Shown here piece after piece: positions 8,341 to 17,756 of a stretch of DNA of 64,000 nt (positions within the stretch are counted from its first letter, which is position 1; each line of letters opens with the position of its first letter). Below the pieces are notes generated by a model. The model did not search any database. It had not been told where the DNA came from and was given only the letters and a program-made list of their open reading frames with translations. Origin of the DNA: AP-15 sp963737145 (GTDB taxonomy: Bacteria; Pseudomonadota; Alphaproteobacteria; ATCC43930; CGMCC-115725); the NCBI GenBank assembly GCA_963737145.1, contig CAVTRO010000001.1, forward strand, positions 1,054,001 through 1,118,000, read 5' to 3'. The translations under genes and the position numbers were made by a program.

Positions 8341-9774
8341 TCACGCGCTCGTGCCGCCGACCGTCAAACCGTCCATGCGCAAGGTCGGCTGGCCGACGCC
8401 GACCGGCACGCCCTGCCCGTCCTTGCCGCAGGTGCCGATCCCGTCGTCGAGGCGAAGATCGTTGCCGACCATCGTGATTTTGGTCAGCGCATCCGGCCCG
8501 TTGCCGATCAAGGTCGCGCCTTTGACCGCCGGCCCGACCTTGCCGTCCTCTATGAGATACGCCTCAGAGGCCGAGAACACGAACTTGCCGGAGGTAATAT
8601 CGACCTGCCCGCCGCCGAAATTGACGGCGTAGAGTCCGCGTTTTACCGAGCCGATGATTTCTTGCGGGTCCTGTGTCCCGGCCAGCATGTAGGTGTTTGT
8701 CATCCGCGGCATCGGGGCGTGAGCAAAGCTCTGGCGTCTGCCGTTTCCGGTCGGAGCCGCACCGAGGAGGCGTGCGTTCATGCGGTCCTGCATGTAGCCC
8801 CTGAGGACGCCGTCCTCGATCAGCACAGTACAATTTGTCGGGGTGCCCTCATCGTCGACGGTCAGCGAGCCGCGCCGATCGGGCAGAGTTCCGTCATCGA
8901 CGACAGTCACGCCCTTGGATGCGACGCGTTGTCCGATCATCCCCGAGAATGCCGAGGTTTTCTTGCGGTTGAAGTCGCCCTCAAGCCCGTGCCCGACCGC
9001 CTCGTGCAACATGACCCCCGGCCACCCCGGCCCCAGGACGACGGTCATCTCGCCGGCCGGCGCGGGGACCGAGCCGAGGTTGACGAGCGCCTGACGCAAG
9101 GCTTCGTCGACCTGTGCCTTCCATTGCTGCGGGTCGAGATAGAGATCGTAGCCGACGCGGCCTCCCGCGCCGGAGGAGCCCGTCTCCATGCGGTCGCCGT
9201 CTCCGACGACGATCGCCACGCTGAGCCGCACCAGTGGGCGGGTATCCGCGACCCGGCGGCCGTCGGGGCGAATGATCTGCACCGCTTGCCAGACGCCGCT
9301 GAGCGAGGCCATGATTTGCTTCACCCGTGGATCGCGACCGCGCGCATAACTGTCTATCTCCGCCAGGAGCCGCGTCTTTGCCCCGAGATCGATGAGACCG
9401 AGTGGGTTCTGCTCGGTGTACAGGCTCCGGTTTGTCCCGGGAGGGGGCGCGGCGAAGACCCCGGAGTGGCCGCTCGCCACCGCTCGGACAGTATCCGCCG
9501 CGCGGCGGATCACCTCCTCCGAGAGCTCGGAAGCGTGCGCATAGCCGGCTGCCTCACCGGCAACTGCTCGCAACCCGAAACCCTGCGTCGTGTCGAAACT
9601 CGCGCTTTTGATCCGGCCGTCATCGAGCGCGAGGCTCTCGGATTGGCTGTATTCAAGGTAGAGTTCGCCATCATCCATTCCGGCCAGGCAATGGTCGACG
9701 AGCGCCTCGATGCGGGCCGGGTCCATGCCTGTCCGTTCGAAAAACAGCGCGTCGGTGACGGCGAGGTCGGTCAT
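8341..9774 (-). CDS. tldD: Metalloprotease TldD
   Basis: A 477-residue U62-family protease which, with TldE/PmbA, degrades unfolded peptides and matures modified peptides. The zinc motif HEAVGHGLEGD (HExxxH) is intact, followed by KKTSAFSGMIGQRV. The C-terminal signature LTKITMVGNDLRLDDGIGTCGK, with the zinc-ligand Cys, is also present. It is transcribed away from the cytochrome oxidase operon, with about 300 bp between the starts. The partner TldE is not in the window. Confidence 0.95.
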   Translation of the reverse strand: MTDLAVTDALFFERTGMDPARIEALVDHCLAGMDDGELYLEYSQSESLALDDGRIKSASFDTTQGFGLRAVAGEAAGYAHASELSEEVIRRAADTVRAVASGHSGVFAAPPPGTNRSLYTEQNPLGLIDLGAKTRLLAEIDSYARGRDPRVKQIMASLSGVWQAVQIIRPDGRRVADTRPLVRLSVAIVVGDGDRMETGSSGAGGRVGYDLYLDPQQWKAQVDEALRQALVNLGSVPAPAGEMTVVLGPGWPGVMLHEAVGHGLEGDFNRKKTSAFSGMIGQRVASKGVTVVDDGTLPDRRGSLTVDDEGTPTNCTVLIEDGVLRGYMQDRMNARLLGAAPTGNGRRQSFAHAPMPRMTNTYMLAGTQDPQEIIGSVKRGLYAVNFGGGQVDITSGKFVFSASEAYLIEDGKVGPAVKGATLIGNGPDALTKITMVGNDLRLDDGIGTCGKDGQGVPVGVGQPTLRMDGLTVGGTSA

Positions 9775-9918
9775 TGGAAACTCCCTTAAGCGTTCGCCTC
9801 AATATGGTCGCAGCCGACCGTTAGACAAAGGCGCAACCTTCCGAGACGCCAGACTTCGTATCGGCTGCTTGCGCGTGCGGCGGCTTGACGCAAACGGGCG
9901 GAGCCCGGTTTGAGCCGG

Positions 9919-9946
9919 TTGTTGTCCCGGCGAGCTATGGTATAGC
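9919..9946 (+). promoter_or_regulatory. Possible sigma-70-like promoter for the cytochrome oxidase operon
   Basis: A TTGTTG hexamer at 9919 and TATAGC at 9941 are separated by 16 bp, about 130 bp upstream of the chosen ctaC start. The region 9775-10077 contains no convincing gene; short ORFs on both strands look like noise. The assignment rests only on hexamer similarity. Confidence 0.25.
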
Positions 9947-10077
9947 TTCGCTGTGCATTCGGGTTCGAACAGACCCGGTGATAGATTTTGGTCGAACGAA
10001 ATGGGGACGAGCCCTCCCCTCTCGGAAACGCCGTTCCGGGTGCTCTCAACGATGAGAGGCGGCAGGTTCAAGGTGAG

Positions 10078-10974
10078 ATGACGAGATTGTTCACGAGGAA
10101 GGTCGCGGCGAGCGCATTCTTTACGCTCGCACTGGTGTTAATCGGCAGCACGGTCTTTACTGCGCTCGCTTGGGCAGACGGGCCGTGGCGCTGGGAAATC
10201 GGCATGCAGCCGCCGGCCACGCCGGTGAAGGACCGGCTGACGGCGTTTCACAACGAGCTCTTGGTCATCATCTTTCTGATCACGCTCTTCGTCTTGGGTC
10301 TGCTGCTCTACGTCATTGTCCGCTTTCGGCACGAACGCAACCCGGTGCCGACGCGGACGTCGCACAACACCGTGATCGAGATGCTCTGGACCGTGGTGCC
10401 GGTTCTGGTTCTGGTGATTATCGCGATACCGTCCTTCAAGCTGATGTATTACATGGACCGGGTGCCAAATCCGGACATGACGATCAAAGTCACCGGGCAT
10501 CAGTGGTACTGGACGTATGAGTACCCCGACCAAAATGGGCTGAGCTTCGACAGCAACATCATTCCGGAGGCCGATCTGAAGCCCGGCCAGAAGCGGCTGC
10601 TGGAAGTCGACAACCCGCTGATCGTCCCGGTCGACACGGTGATCCGCGTCTACGTGACCGGCACCGACGTGATCCACAGCTGGTTTGTCCCGTCTTTCGG
10701 CGTCCAGGAATACGCGGTCGTCGGCCGGCTCAACGAAAGCTGGATGAAGGTCGAGCGCCCGGGTGTTTATTACGGTGAGTGCAATCAGATCTGCGGCATC
10801 AACCACGCCTTTATGCCGATCAAGATCGAGGCGGTGTCGAAAGACGATTTCGAGCGTTGGCTGGGCGATGCCAAAAAGAAGTTCGCCCATAAAGGCGAAG
10901 ACGGGGATGCGGTGCGCGTCGCCGCCGCTTCTGCTGCGACCGACGCCACGCAGCCGGTGCCGGCTGGAAACTGA
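10078..10974 (+). CDS. ctaC: Cytochrome c oxidase subunit II
   Basis: The CuA-bearing subunit of aa3 oxidase, which receives electrons from cytochrome c. The start at 10078 (MTRLFTRKV) is chosen because AAGGTGAG sits just upstream; an ATG 90 bp earlier gives no family-like sequence. Residues 1-35 are a signal segment, two membrane helices follow, then a cupredoxin domain. The CuA ligands are in YYGECNQICGINHAFM, and the aromatic electron-entry patch is GHQWYWTYEYPD. It is first in an operon of eight genes (to surf1). Confidence 0.95.
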   Translation: MTRLFTRKVAASAFFTLALVLIGSTVFTALAWADGPWRWEIGMQPPATPVKDRLTAFHNELLVIIFLITLFVLGLLLYVIVRFRHERNPVPTRTSHNTVIEMLWTVVPVLVLVIIAIPSFKLMYYMDRVPNPDMTIKVTGHQWYWTYEYPDQNGLSFDSNIIPEADLKPGQKRLLEVDNPLIVPVDTVIRVYVTGTDVIHSWFVPSFGVQEYAVVGRLNESWMKVERPGVYYGECNQICGINHAFMPIKIEAVSKDDFERWLGDAKKKFAHKGEDGDAVRVAAASAATDATQPVPAGN

Positions 10975-10991
10975 GATCGAGGGAGCGAGAA

Positions 10992-12608
10992 ATGGCTTAC
11001 GAGCGCGGTGTCGATGTCGCCGACCTGCACGGCCATGACGTTTACGGCCACGGCCACGCACCGGGGTTCTTCACCCGCTGGTTTTGTTCGACCAATCACA
11101 AAGACATCGGGACCCTTTACCTGCTGTTCGCGATCGTTGCCGGAGTGATCGGCGGCCTGCTGTCCGTCCTCATGCGGACGCAGCTGATACATCCGGGCAA
11201 CGACTTCATCGCGGACCATCAGCTGTATAACGTCATCGTCACGGCCCACGGGCTGATCATGGTCTTTTTCGTGATCATGCCGGCAATGATCGGCGGGTTC
11301 GGCAACTGGATGGTGCCGCTGATGATCGGCTCGCCGGATATGGCCTTCCCGCGAATGAACAACGTCAGCTTCTGGCTCTTGGTGCCGGCATTCGGGCTTT
11401 TGGTCGGCTCGACTATGGTCGGCCAGGGTGCCGGGATCGGCTGGACGCTTTACCCGCCTCTTTCCGGTCCGGTCGGCCATCCCGGGCCGGCGGTCGATAT
11501 GGTGATCTTCTCAATTCACCTCGCCGGCGCTTCGTCGATTATGGGCGCGATCAACTTCATCACGACGATCCTCAACATGCGCGCCCCCGGTATGACAATG
11601 CACAAGATGCCGCTGTTCGTGTGGGCGATCCTGGTGACGGCGTTCCTGCTGCTGTTGTCGCTGCCGGTCCTCGCCGGGGCAATAACGATGCTGCTGACCG
11701 ACCGCAATTTCGGGACGACCTTCTTCGATCCGGCCGGCGGCGGCGATCCGCTGTTGTTTTTGAACCTGTTCTGGTTTTTCGGTCATCCCGAGGTGTACAT
11801 CCTGATTCTGCCCGGGTTCGGGATGATCTCGCAGGTCGTCTCGACCTTCTCGAAAAAGCCGGTATTCGGCTATCTCGGCATGGCCTATGCGATGATTTCG
11901 ATCGGCGTGATCGGCTTTGTCGTCTGGGCGCATCACATGTTCACGACCGGTATTTCGGTCGATACGCGCGCCTATTTCACCGCCGCGACGATGGTCATAG
12001 CGGTGCCGACCGGGGTTAAAATTTTTTCCTGGATCGCGACGATGTGGGGCGGCTCGATCGAATTCAAGACGCCGATGTTGTGGGCGATGGGTTTCATCTT
12101 CCTATTTACGATCGGCGGCGTAACCGGCGTCGTGCTGGCCAACGCGGGCGTCGATTTCGCTCTGCACAACACTTACTACGTGGTGGCGCACTTCCATTAT
12201 GTGCTGTCCCTCGGCGCAGTATTCTCGATCTTTGCCGGTTTCTATTACTGGATCGGGAAGATGTCCGGCCGCCAGTACAACGAGACCTGGGGCCAAATTC
12301 ATTTCTGGACCACCTTCATCGGCGTAAACCTGACCTTCTTTCCGATGCATTTTCTCGGGCTCGCCGGCATGCCGCGGCGGATTGCCGACTACCCCGATGC
12401 CTTCGCCCCCTGGAACTTTATCGCCTCGATCGGCTCGTTCATCTCGTTCGGCTCGACCTTGTTCTTCGTGTTCATCGTGCTGCACACCTTGACGGCCGGT
12501 CGGCGGGTCGGCGCCAATTACTGGGGTGAGGGCGCGACCACCCTCGAATGGAAGGTGTCCTCGCCGCCGCCGTTCCACAGCTACGAAGAATTGCCGGTGG
12601 TGGTTTAA
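10992..12608 (+). CDS. ctaD: Cytochrome c oxidase subunit I
   Basis: A 538-residue catalytic subunit with about twelve membrane helices, heme a, and the heme a3-CuB centre. The heme a His is in VTAHGLIMVFF. The CuB/Tyr cross-link motif is in WFFGHPEVYILILPGFG, and the downstream His pair is in VVWAHHMFTTG. The heme a3/a ligands are in NTYYVVAHFHYVLSLG. The K-pathway and D-pathway regions appear normal. It starts 17 bp after ctaC. Confidence 0.97.
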   Translation: MAYERGVDVADLHGHDVYGHGHAPGFFTRWFCSTNHKDIGTLYLLFAIVAGVIGGLLSVLMRTQLIHPGNDFIADHQLYNVIVTAHGLIMVFFVIMPAMIGGFGNWMVPLMIGSPDMAFPRMNNVSFWLLVPAFGLLVGSTMVGQGAGIGWTLYPPLSGPVGHPGPAVDMVIFSIHLAGASSIMGAINFITTILNMRAPGMTMHKMPLFVWAILVTAFLLLLSLPVLAGAITMLLTDRNFGTTFFDPAGGGDPLLFLNLFWFFGHPEVYILILPGFGMISQVVSTFSKKPVFGYLGMAYAMISIGVIGFVVWAHHMFTTGISVDTRAYFTAATMVIAVPTGVKIFSWIATMWGGSIEFKTPMLWAMGFIFLFTIGGVTGVVLANAGVDFALHNTYYVVAHFHYVLSLGAVFSIFAGFYYWIGKMSGRQYNETWGQIHFWTTFIGVNLTFFPMHFLGLAGMPRRIADYPDAFAPWNFIASIGSFISFGSTLFFVFIVLHTLTAGRRVGANYWGEGATTLEWKVSSPPPFHSYEELPVVV

Positions 12609-12638
12609 CTGGGGTTGCTTGACCGAGCGGGCGTCCTC

Positions 12639-13559
12639 GTGAGCGACATATCTGAGACCCCGACGCCCATTCCGCTGCGCTTCGCTACGGCGCCGGCGGG
12701 GGTTGGGGATTATGTCGAGATCCTCAAACCCAGGGTGATGTCGCTCGTCGTCTTCACGGGGCTGGTCGGGCTCGTTCTTGCCCCGGGCCATCTGCATCCG
12801 TTGCTCGCAATTGTCGCGGTGCTGTGCATTGCGATCGGGGCGGGAGCGGCGGGGGCGATCAATATGTGGTATGATCGCGACTTGGACGCTGTGATGCGCC
12901 GGACCGCGGACCGGCCATTGCCCGCGGGACGGATGATGCCCGGCGAAGCGCTCGGCTTCGGCGTTGTGCTCGGCGTCGGGGCTGTGCTGATGATGGGGTT
13001 GGCGGTCAACGCGGTGGCAGCCGAGCTCCTCGCGCTGACGATCGCGTTCTATGTCTTCGTCTACACGATCTGGCTCAAGCGCCGAACTCCGCAAAACATT
13101 GTGATCGGTGGCGCCGCGGGCGCCTTCCCGCCGATGATCGGGTGGGCCGCAGTCACCGGCGACATCGGCTGGGGAGCGATCGCGCTGTTTGCGGTGATCT
13201 TTTTCTGGACGCCACCGCATTTCTGGGCCTTGTCGCTGTACCGCGCCGGCGACTATGCCGCCGCGGGCGTGCCAATGTTGCCGGTCGTCGCCGGGGCACG
13301 CGAAACCAAACGACAGATGCTGCTCTATACGGTCGTCCTGTGGCCCGTCGCCCTCGCGCCGTACCTGCTCGGGGTGGCGGGGGCGCTATATGGCGCCGGG
13401 GCTTTGTTGTTGAGCGGCATCTTTACCGGCTCGGCCATCCTTGTATACCGAGATCCGACCGATCGCAGCGCGCGCCGAATGTTTGCCTTCTCGCTGCTCT
13501 ATTTGTTTCTGATCTTCAGCCTCTTGCTGGTCGACCGCACGAGCGGGGCTTGGCTTTGA
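12639..13559 (+). CDS. ctaB: Protoheme IX farnesyltransferase (heme O synthase)
   Basis: UbiA-superfamily membrane enzyme that farnesylates heme b to heme o for the oxidase. Motifs are NMWYDRDLDAVMRRTADRP and the second loop around YTIWLKRRTPQNIVIGG. The start is uncertain: a GTG at 12639 gives 306 residues and a natural N-terminus (MSDISETPTP), and a TTG at 12615 would add eight. It lies between ctaD and ctaG, the usual alphaproteobacterial position. Confidence 0.93.
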   Translation: MSDISETPTPIPLRFATAPAGVGDYVEILKPRVMSLVVFTGLVGLVLAPGHLHPLLAIVAVLCIAIGAGAAGAINMWYDRDLDAVMRRTADRPLPAGRMMPGEALGFGVVLGVGAVLMMGLAVNAVAAELLALTIAFYVFVYTIWLKRRTPQNIVIGGAAGAFPPMIGWAAVTGDIGWGAIALFAVIFFWTPPHFWALSLYRAGDYAAAGVPMLPVVAGARETKRQMLLYTVVLWPVALAPYLLGVAGALYGAGALLLSGIFTGSAILVYRDPTDRSARRMFAFSLLYLFLIFSLLLVDRTSGAWL

Positions 13560-13678
13560 TTGCCGCGGATCGCGACCGGGAAAAGATCATTCGTGCGCGC
13601 AACCGCGCATTGGTGGGGGTGCTCGTCACGCTCGTCGCGCTGTTCTACGCCCTCACCATCGTCCGGATGGGAGGATAG
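13556..13678 (+). CDS. CoxF-like small membrane protein
   Basis: A 40-residue ORF overlapping the ctaB stop, with a TTG start at 13556. The sequence has a charged N-terminus (ADRDREKIIRARNR) and one hydrophobic helix (LVGVLVTLVALFYALTIV), and ends in RMGG. Its size, topology and position between ctaB and ctaG match the small CoxF proteins of alphaproteobacterial oxidase operons. It is easily missed because longer out-of-frame ORFs cover it. The exact start codon is inferred. Confidence 0.65.
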   Translation: MIAADRDREKIIRARNRALVGVLVTLVALFYALTIVRMGG

Positions 13679-13682
13679 GGGC

Positions 13683-14282
13683 ATGGCTGCGGCGAGACGA
13701 TCGCACCGCAGACGCAACGGGGCAACTGTCGTGCTGCTGGTATCCGTCGTCGCCGGCATGATCGGGCTGTCCTTCGCGTCGGTGCCGCTCTACCGGCTGT
13801 TCTGCGCCGCGACCGGCTTTGGCGGCACCACGCAGCGTGCGGAGACGGCGCCGACTCGGATCGCCGCCGGGCTGATCACCGTGCGGTTCGATGCCCAGGT
13901 CGCCCCCGGTCTCGATTGGGAATTTCGCCCGTTGAAGAGCGCGATAGCGGTTCACCCCGGCGCTCAGAACCAGGTTTTTTTCCGCGCTATCAACCGCACC
14001 CCGGCGCCAGTGACCGCTCAAGCGGTCTATAACGTCACGCCGACCAAGGCCGGGATCTATTTCGACAAGCTGCAGTGCTTCTGTTTCAACAGCCAGACCC
14101 TCGCGCCGGGTCAAAGCGTGGATATGGGGGTCGTCTTTTTTGTCGATCCCGATATCCTGACTGATCCCGGTACCAGCGAGGTCCGCTCGATCACATTGTC
14201 CTATACGATGTTTCGGGCGCCCGAAGCTGCGTCTCCGACCGCGTCCGCGGCACCTCGATCGCAGCCAGCTTCCGTAAATTAA
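13683..14282 (+). CDS. ctaG: Cytochrome c oxidase assembly protein CtaG/Cox11
   Basis: Membrane-anchored copper chaperone that builds the CuB site of subunit I. The ATG at 13683 is chosen; a longer frame from 13560 only adds residues belonging to the coxF-like gene region. One N-terminal helix (VVLLVSVVAGMIGLSFASV) precedes VPLYRLFCAATGFGG. The copper motif KLQCFCFNSQTL is intact. It is 199 residues, normal for the family. Confidence 0.95.
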   Translation: MAAARRSHRRRNGATVVLLVSVVAGMIGLSFASVPLYRLFCAATGFGGTTQRAETAPTRIAAGLITVRFDAQVAPGLDWEFRPLKSAIAVHPGAQNQVFFRAINRTPAPVTAQAVYNVTPTKAGIYFDKLQCFCFNSQTLAPGQSVDMGVVFFVDPDILTDPGTSEVRSITLSYTMFRAPEAASPTASAAPRSQPASVN

Positions 14283-14301
14283 CCGATCCGAGCCCCAGTC
14301 C

Positions 14302-15117
14302 ATGAGCGAAGCGCACGCCCCGCCAAAGCATCCCTATCATCTCGTCGCCCCGAGCGTCTGGCCGCTGTTCGGCGCGATTGCCGCCGGTCTGATCACCACC
14401 GGCGGTGTCCTCTACATGCACGGCTACGGCTGGACCCTCTTGATCATCGGCGCCCTCGCGGTGCTGACGACAATGGCGGTGTGGTGGCGCGACGTCATTC
14501 GCGAGGCGACATTCCAGGGGTATCATACCCCCGTCGTGCAGCTCGGACTGCGTTACGGCATGGCGCTGTTCATCGCCTCCGAGGTGATGTTTTTCGCCGC
14601 GTTTTTCTGGGCCTTTTTCTCATCGAGTCTATTCCCGGTCGGCGGCGCTTGGCCGCCGAAGACTATCCACCCCTTTGATCCCTTCGAGTTCCCGTTTCTG
14701 AATACGTTGATCTTGCTGCTGTCGGGGACGACGGTGACCTGGGCGCACCACTCTTTGATCGAGGGGAACCGCAACGGGTTGTTGCGGGGCTTGGCGCTCA
14801 CCGTTTTTCTCGGCATTTGCTTTACCTCGGTCCAGGCCTGGGAATATAGCCACGCCCCCTTCCACTTCACCGACGGCATCTATCCATCGACTTTTTTCAT
14901 GGCGACCGGGTTTCACGGTTTCCACGTCATCATCGGCACGACGTTTCTGATCGTTTGTCTCTTTCGGGCGTGGGCCGGACACTTCAAACCCGACCATCAC
15001 TTCGGGTTCGAGGCTGCTGCGTGGTATTGGCATTTCGTTGACGTGGTGTGGCTGTTCTTGTTTGTTTGCGTCTATTGGTGGGGCGAGGGCAGCGGCGGTG
15101 CCGGCGTCGCGGGATGA
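14302..15117 (+). CDS. ctaE: Cytochrome c oxidase subunit III
   Basis: A 271-residue subunit with seven membrane helices that stabilises the oxidase core. It begins with the typical soluble MSEAHAPPKHPYHLVAPS segment. Conserved blocks are SEVMFFAAFFWAFFSSSL, TWAHHSLIEGNR, and the final AWYWHFVDVVWLFLFVCVYWW. The stop overlaps the next gene's ATG (ATGA at 15114-15117). Confidence 0.96.
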   Translation: MSEAHAPPKHPYHLVAPSVWPLFGAIAAGLITTGGVLYMHGYGWTLLIIGALAVLTTMAVWWRDVIREATFQGYHTPVVQLGLRYGMALFIASEVMFFAAFFWAFFSSSLFPVGGAWPPKTIHPFDPFEFPFLNTLILLLSGTTVTWAHHSLIEGNRNGLLRGLALTVFLGICFTSVQAWEYSHAPFHFTDGIYPSTFFMATGFHGFHVIIGTTFLIVCLFRAWAGHFKPDHHFGFEAAAWYWHFVDVVWLFLFVCVYWWGEGSGGAGVAG

Positions 15118-15482
15118 ATGATTTTCCAGTAATCTCCCCGATCCGCGCCGCGCTCGGCTGCCGGTGCCCACGATGCGGGCAAGGAAGAGTGTTTGCCGGC
15201 CTCCTGAACGTGCGTGGCAAGTGCGAGGTCTGCGGTCTCGATCTCTCCGGGCAAGACGCGGGCGATGGCCCGGCCGTTTTCGTCATCCTTTTCCTGGGCT
15301 TGATGGTCGTAGGGCTCGCGGCTTTGGTCGAGGTGAAGTTTTCACCGCCGATCTGGATACATCTCGTGCTGTGGACACCGTTTGTCATCGTTGGCGCGAT
15401 CCTCATGTTGCGGCCCCTGAAAGCCGGCCTGATTGCACTGCAATACCGTCACCATCTTCTGGTCGCGCCGCCTCGCTCTTGA
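15114..15482 (+). CDS. DUF983 family membrane protein
   Basis: A 122-residue protein. The ATG at 15114 overlaps the ctaE stop and is preferred over the upstream frame start. Two CxxC pairs (CPRCGQG and CEVCG) form a likely zinc ribbon and are followed by two membrane helices. DUF983 genes sit between ctaE and surf1 in many alphaproteobacteria, which implies a role in oxidase assembly. The biochemical role is unknown. Confidence 0.88.
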   Translation: MNDFPVISPIRAALGCRCPRCGQGRVFAGLLNVRGKCEVCGLDLSGQDAGDGPAVFVILFLGLMVVGLAALVEVKFSPPIWIHLVLWTPFVIVGAILMLRPLKAGLIALQYRHHLLVAPPRS

Positions 15483-15510
15483 AGCTCTGCTTGCGCTCGC
15501 ACCGTCTTAG

Positions 15511-16224
15511 ATGACGAATTTTCGGCCGCTGCTTTGGCCAACCGTGTTCTCTCTCCCGATGCTGCTGATCTGCCTCGCGCTCGGTGCGTGGCAAGTGGAG
15601 CGGCTTTTCTGGAAGCAGAATCTAATCGCACAAAGACAGGCCGCGGTCGCAGCCGCCCCGGTACCCGTACCGAAAAGCCTGGCCGAGGCGCGCGACATGG
15701 AGTTCCGCCATGTCACCGACGAAGGGGTGTTCCTCAACGAGAAGGAAATCTTTCTTGGCGCGACCTCGGAGGGCGGTGGACAGGGCTATCAAATCCTGAC
15801 GCCGTTGTTGGAACCGGGGGGTCGCGTCGTCTTCGTCAATCGCGGGTACATCCCGGCCGAGTTGAAGGATCCCGCAAGGCGCGCGCTCGGCCAGATCGCC
15901 GGCACAGTTCGGGTGCAAGGTTTGCTGCGGCTGCCGCCGGCCGGCAGGCCGAACTGGTTCCTGCCCGACAACCGCCCTGATCTGAACTACTGGTTCTGGG
16001 TCGACCTTCCCGCAATGAGCGCGGCGGACAAGCTAGACCAGGTTGCACCGTTCTACATAGACGCGGACGCGACCCCCAACCCCGGTGGCTGGCCGAAGGG
16101 CGGCGTCACCCGCCTCGTGCTGCCGAACAACCATCTGCAATATGCGATAACATGGTTTTCACTGGCGGTTGCGTTGATCGTCATCTATGTCCTCTACCAT
16201 CGCCGTAACGCGGGGGTGGGATGA
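15511..16224 (+). CDS. SURF1 family oxidase assembly protein
   Basis: A 237-residue protein with helices at both ends (about residues 10-28 and 210-228) and a periplasmic domain between. Family motifs are LGAWQVERLFWKQNLI, RVVFVNRGYIPAEL and LRLPPAGRPNWFLPDN. It helps place heme a into subunit I. It closes the oxidase operon and its stop overlaps the start of the M32 peptidase gene by 4 bp. Confidence 0.92.
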   Translation: MTNFRPLLWPTVFSLPMLLICLALGAWQVERLFWKQNLIAQRQAAVAAAPVPVPKSLAEARDMEFRHVTDEGVFLNEKEIFLGATSEGGGQGYQILTPLLEPGGRVVFVNRGYIPAELKDPARRALGQIAGTVRVQGLLRLPPAGRPNWFLPDNRPDLNYWFWVDLPAMSAADKLDQVAPFYIDADATPNPGGWPKGGVTRLVLPNNHLQYAITWFSLAVALIVIYVLYHRRNAGVG

Positions 16225-17708
16225 CCGCCTATCGTGAGCTGGAACAGAGGTTCCGACGACTGGGCGCGATCGAGCAAGCGATCTCTGTTCTGCATTGGGA
16301 TACTGCCGCGATCATGCCGGGCGGCGGAGGGGCGGCGCGCGCCGAGCAGCTCGCGACCTTGCGCCTAATCGCACATCAGCATTTGGCCGCGCCCGAGATC
16401 GAGGGGCTCCTGGCCGAAGCCCAGGCCGCGGCTGATGGGCTCGGAGAGTGGCAACGCGCCAATTTGCGCGAGATGCGCCGACGCTGGCTGCACGCCACAG
16501 CGGTGCCGGGCGTGCTTGTCGAGGCCGAGTTGCGCGCCTGCTCGGAGTGCGAAGCCGTGTGGCGCAGAGCCCGTTTGGAGAACGACTTTGCCGCCGTGCT
16601 TCCCGGGCTCGAGCAAATCCTCCATATCGAACGCGAAATCGCCGCCGCCAAAGCCGAGCGGCTCGGAACGAACCCCTACGAGGCGCTTCTCGACCAATAC
16701 GAACCGGGCGCTTCGGTCGCCGAAATCGATCGGCTGTTCGATGAAATCGCGGGGTTCTTACCGGATTTGATCGAGGGCGCCCTGAACCACCAGCCGGCTT
16801 TGCCCTCGGCACCCCGCTCCGGCCGCTTCCCGATCGAAACGCAGCGCCGCCTCGCCATGCGGCTGATGGAACGTATCGGCTTCGACTTCGCGCATGGCAG
16901 GCTGGACATCAGCGCCCATCCGTTTTGCGGCGGCACCCCTGATGATGTACGGATCACGACGCGCTACAACGAAGACGATTATGCGCGCGCCTTGATGGGG
17001 GTGCTGCACGAGACTGGGCACGCCCTTTATCAACGAGGTCTGCCGGTCGAGTGGCGTCTACAGCCGGTCGGCCGTGCCCGCGGCATGGCAATGCACGAGA
17101 GCCAATCGCTGCTGCTCGAAATGCAGGTGTGCCGAAGCCGCGCTTTCTTGACCTACGCGACGCCGGTCATTCGCGAGGCGCTTGGCGGTGACGGGCCGGA
17201 CTGGGACGTCGACGCGCTCTACCAGCGTCACATCAGGGTTCGGCGCGGTTTCATCCGGGTCGATGCCGATGAGGTGACCTATCCGGCACATGTGATCCTG
17301 CGTTACCGGCTCGAACGCGCGATGCTCGCCGGCGATCTCGATCCGGCGGACCTTCCCGACGCCTGGACGGCAGCGATGTACGAAATGCTCGGGGTCGCGC
17401 CGGACGATGACCGCGAGGGCTGTCTCCAGGACATTCATTGGTACGACGGCAATTGGGGGTATTTCCCGACCTATACGCTTGGCGCGCTGATCGCCGCTCA
17501 GCTGTTCGAGGCGGCGCGACGGGATATCCCGGGCTTGATGGAGGCGATTGCGGAAGGCGATTTTGCTCCTCTGCTCGGGTGGGCGCGCGAGCGGGTGCAC
17601 TCCAAAGGATCGCTGTTGTCGACGGCCGAGCTGATCGAAAGCGCCACGGGGCGGCCGCTCGGGACCGCCAGTTTCGAGCGCCATCTGCGCGATCGTTATC
17701 TGAGCTAG
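16221..17708 (+). CDS. M32 family metallocarboxypeptidase
   Basis: A 495-residue carboxypeptidase Taq-type enzyme that removes C-terminal residues except Pro. The zinc motif HETGHALYQ is at about residue 263, and the downstream Glu ligand is in MHESQSLLLEMQV. Family blocks HIRVRRGFIRVDADEVTYP and GNWGYFPTYTLGALIAAQL are intact. The ATGA overlap with surf1 suggests co-transcription with the oxidase genes, although the function is unrelated. Confidence 0.95.
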   Translation: MTAYRELEQRFRRLGAIEQAISVLHWDTAAIMPGGGGAARAEQLATLRLIAHQHLAAPEIEGLLAEAQAAADGLGEWQRANLREMRRRWLHATAVPGVLVEAELRACSECEAVWRRARLENDFAAVLPGLEQILHIEREIAAAKAERLGTNPYEALLDQYEPGASVAEIDRLFDEIAGFLPDLIEGALNHQPALPSAPRSGRFPIETQRRLAMRLMERIGFDFAHGRLDISAHPFCGGTPDDVRITTRYNEDDYARALMGVLHETGHALYQRGLPVEWRLQPVGRARGMAMHESQSLLLEMQVCRSRAFLTYATPVIREALGGDGPDWDVDALYQRHIRVRRGFIRVDADEVTYPAHVILRYRLERAMLAGDLDPADLPDAWTAAMYEMLGVAPDDDREGCLQDIHWYDGNWGYFPTYTLGALIAAQLFEAARRDIPGLMEAIAEGDFAPLLGWARERVHSKGSLLSTAELIESATGRPLGTASFERHLRDRYLS

Positions 17709-17756
17709 CGAAACAACTCGGCGACGGCGGTGTTAGCGGGGGCAATGCAGTAGGGT

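Noticed and set aside
8092..9789. 565-residue plus-strand ORF opposite the glycoside hydrolase and tldD
   Set aside because: It is antisense to two genes with clear family motifs, and its His/Arg/Asp-rich composition is typical of GC-rich shadow frames.
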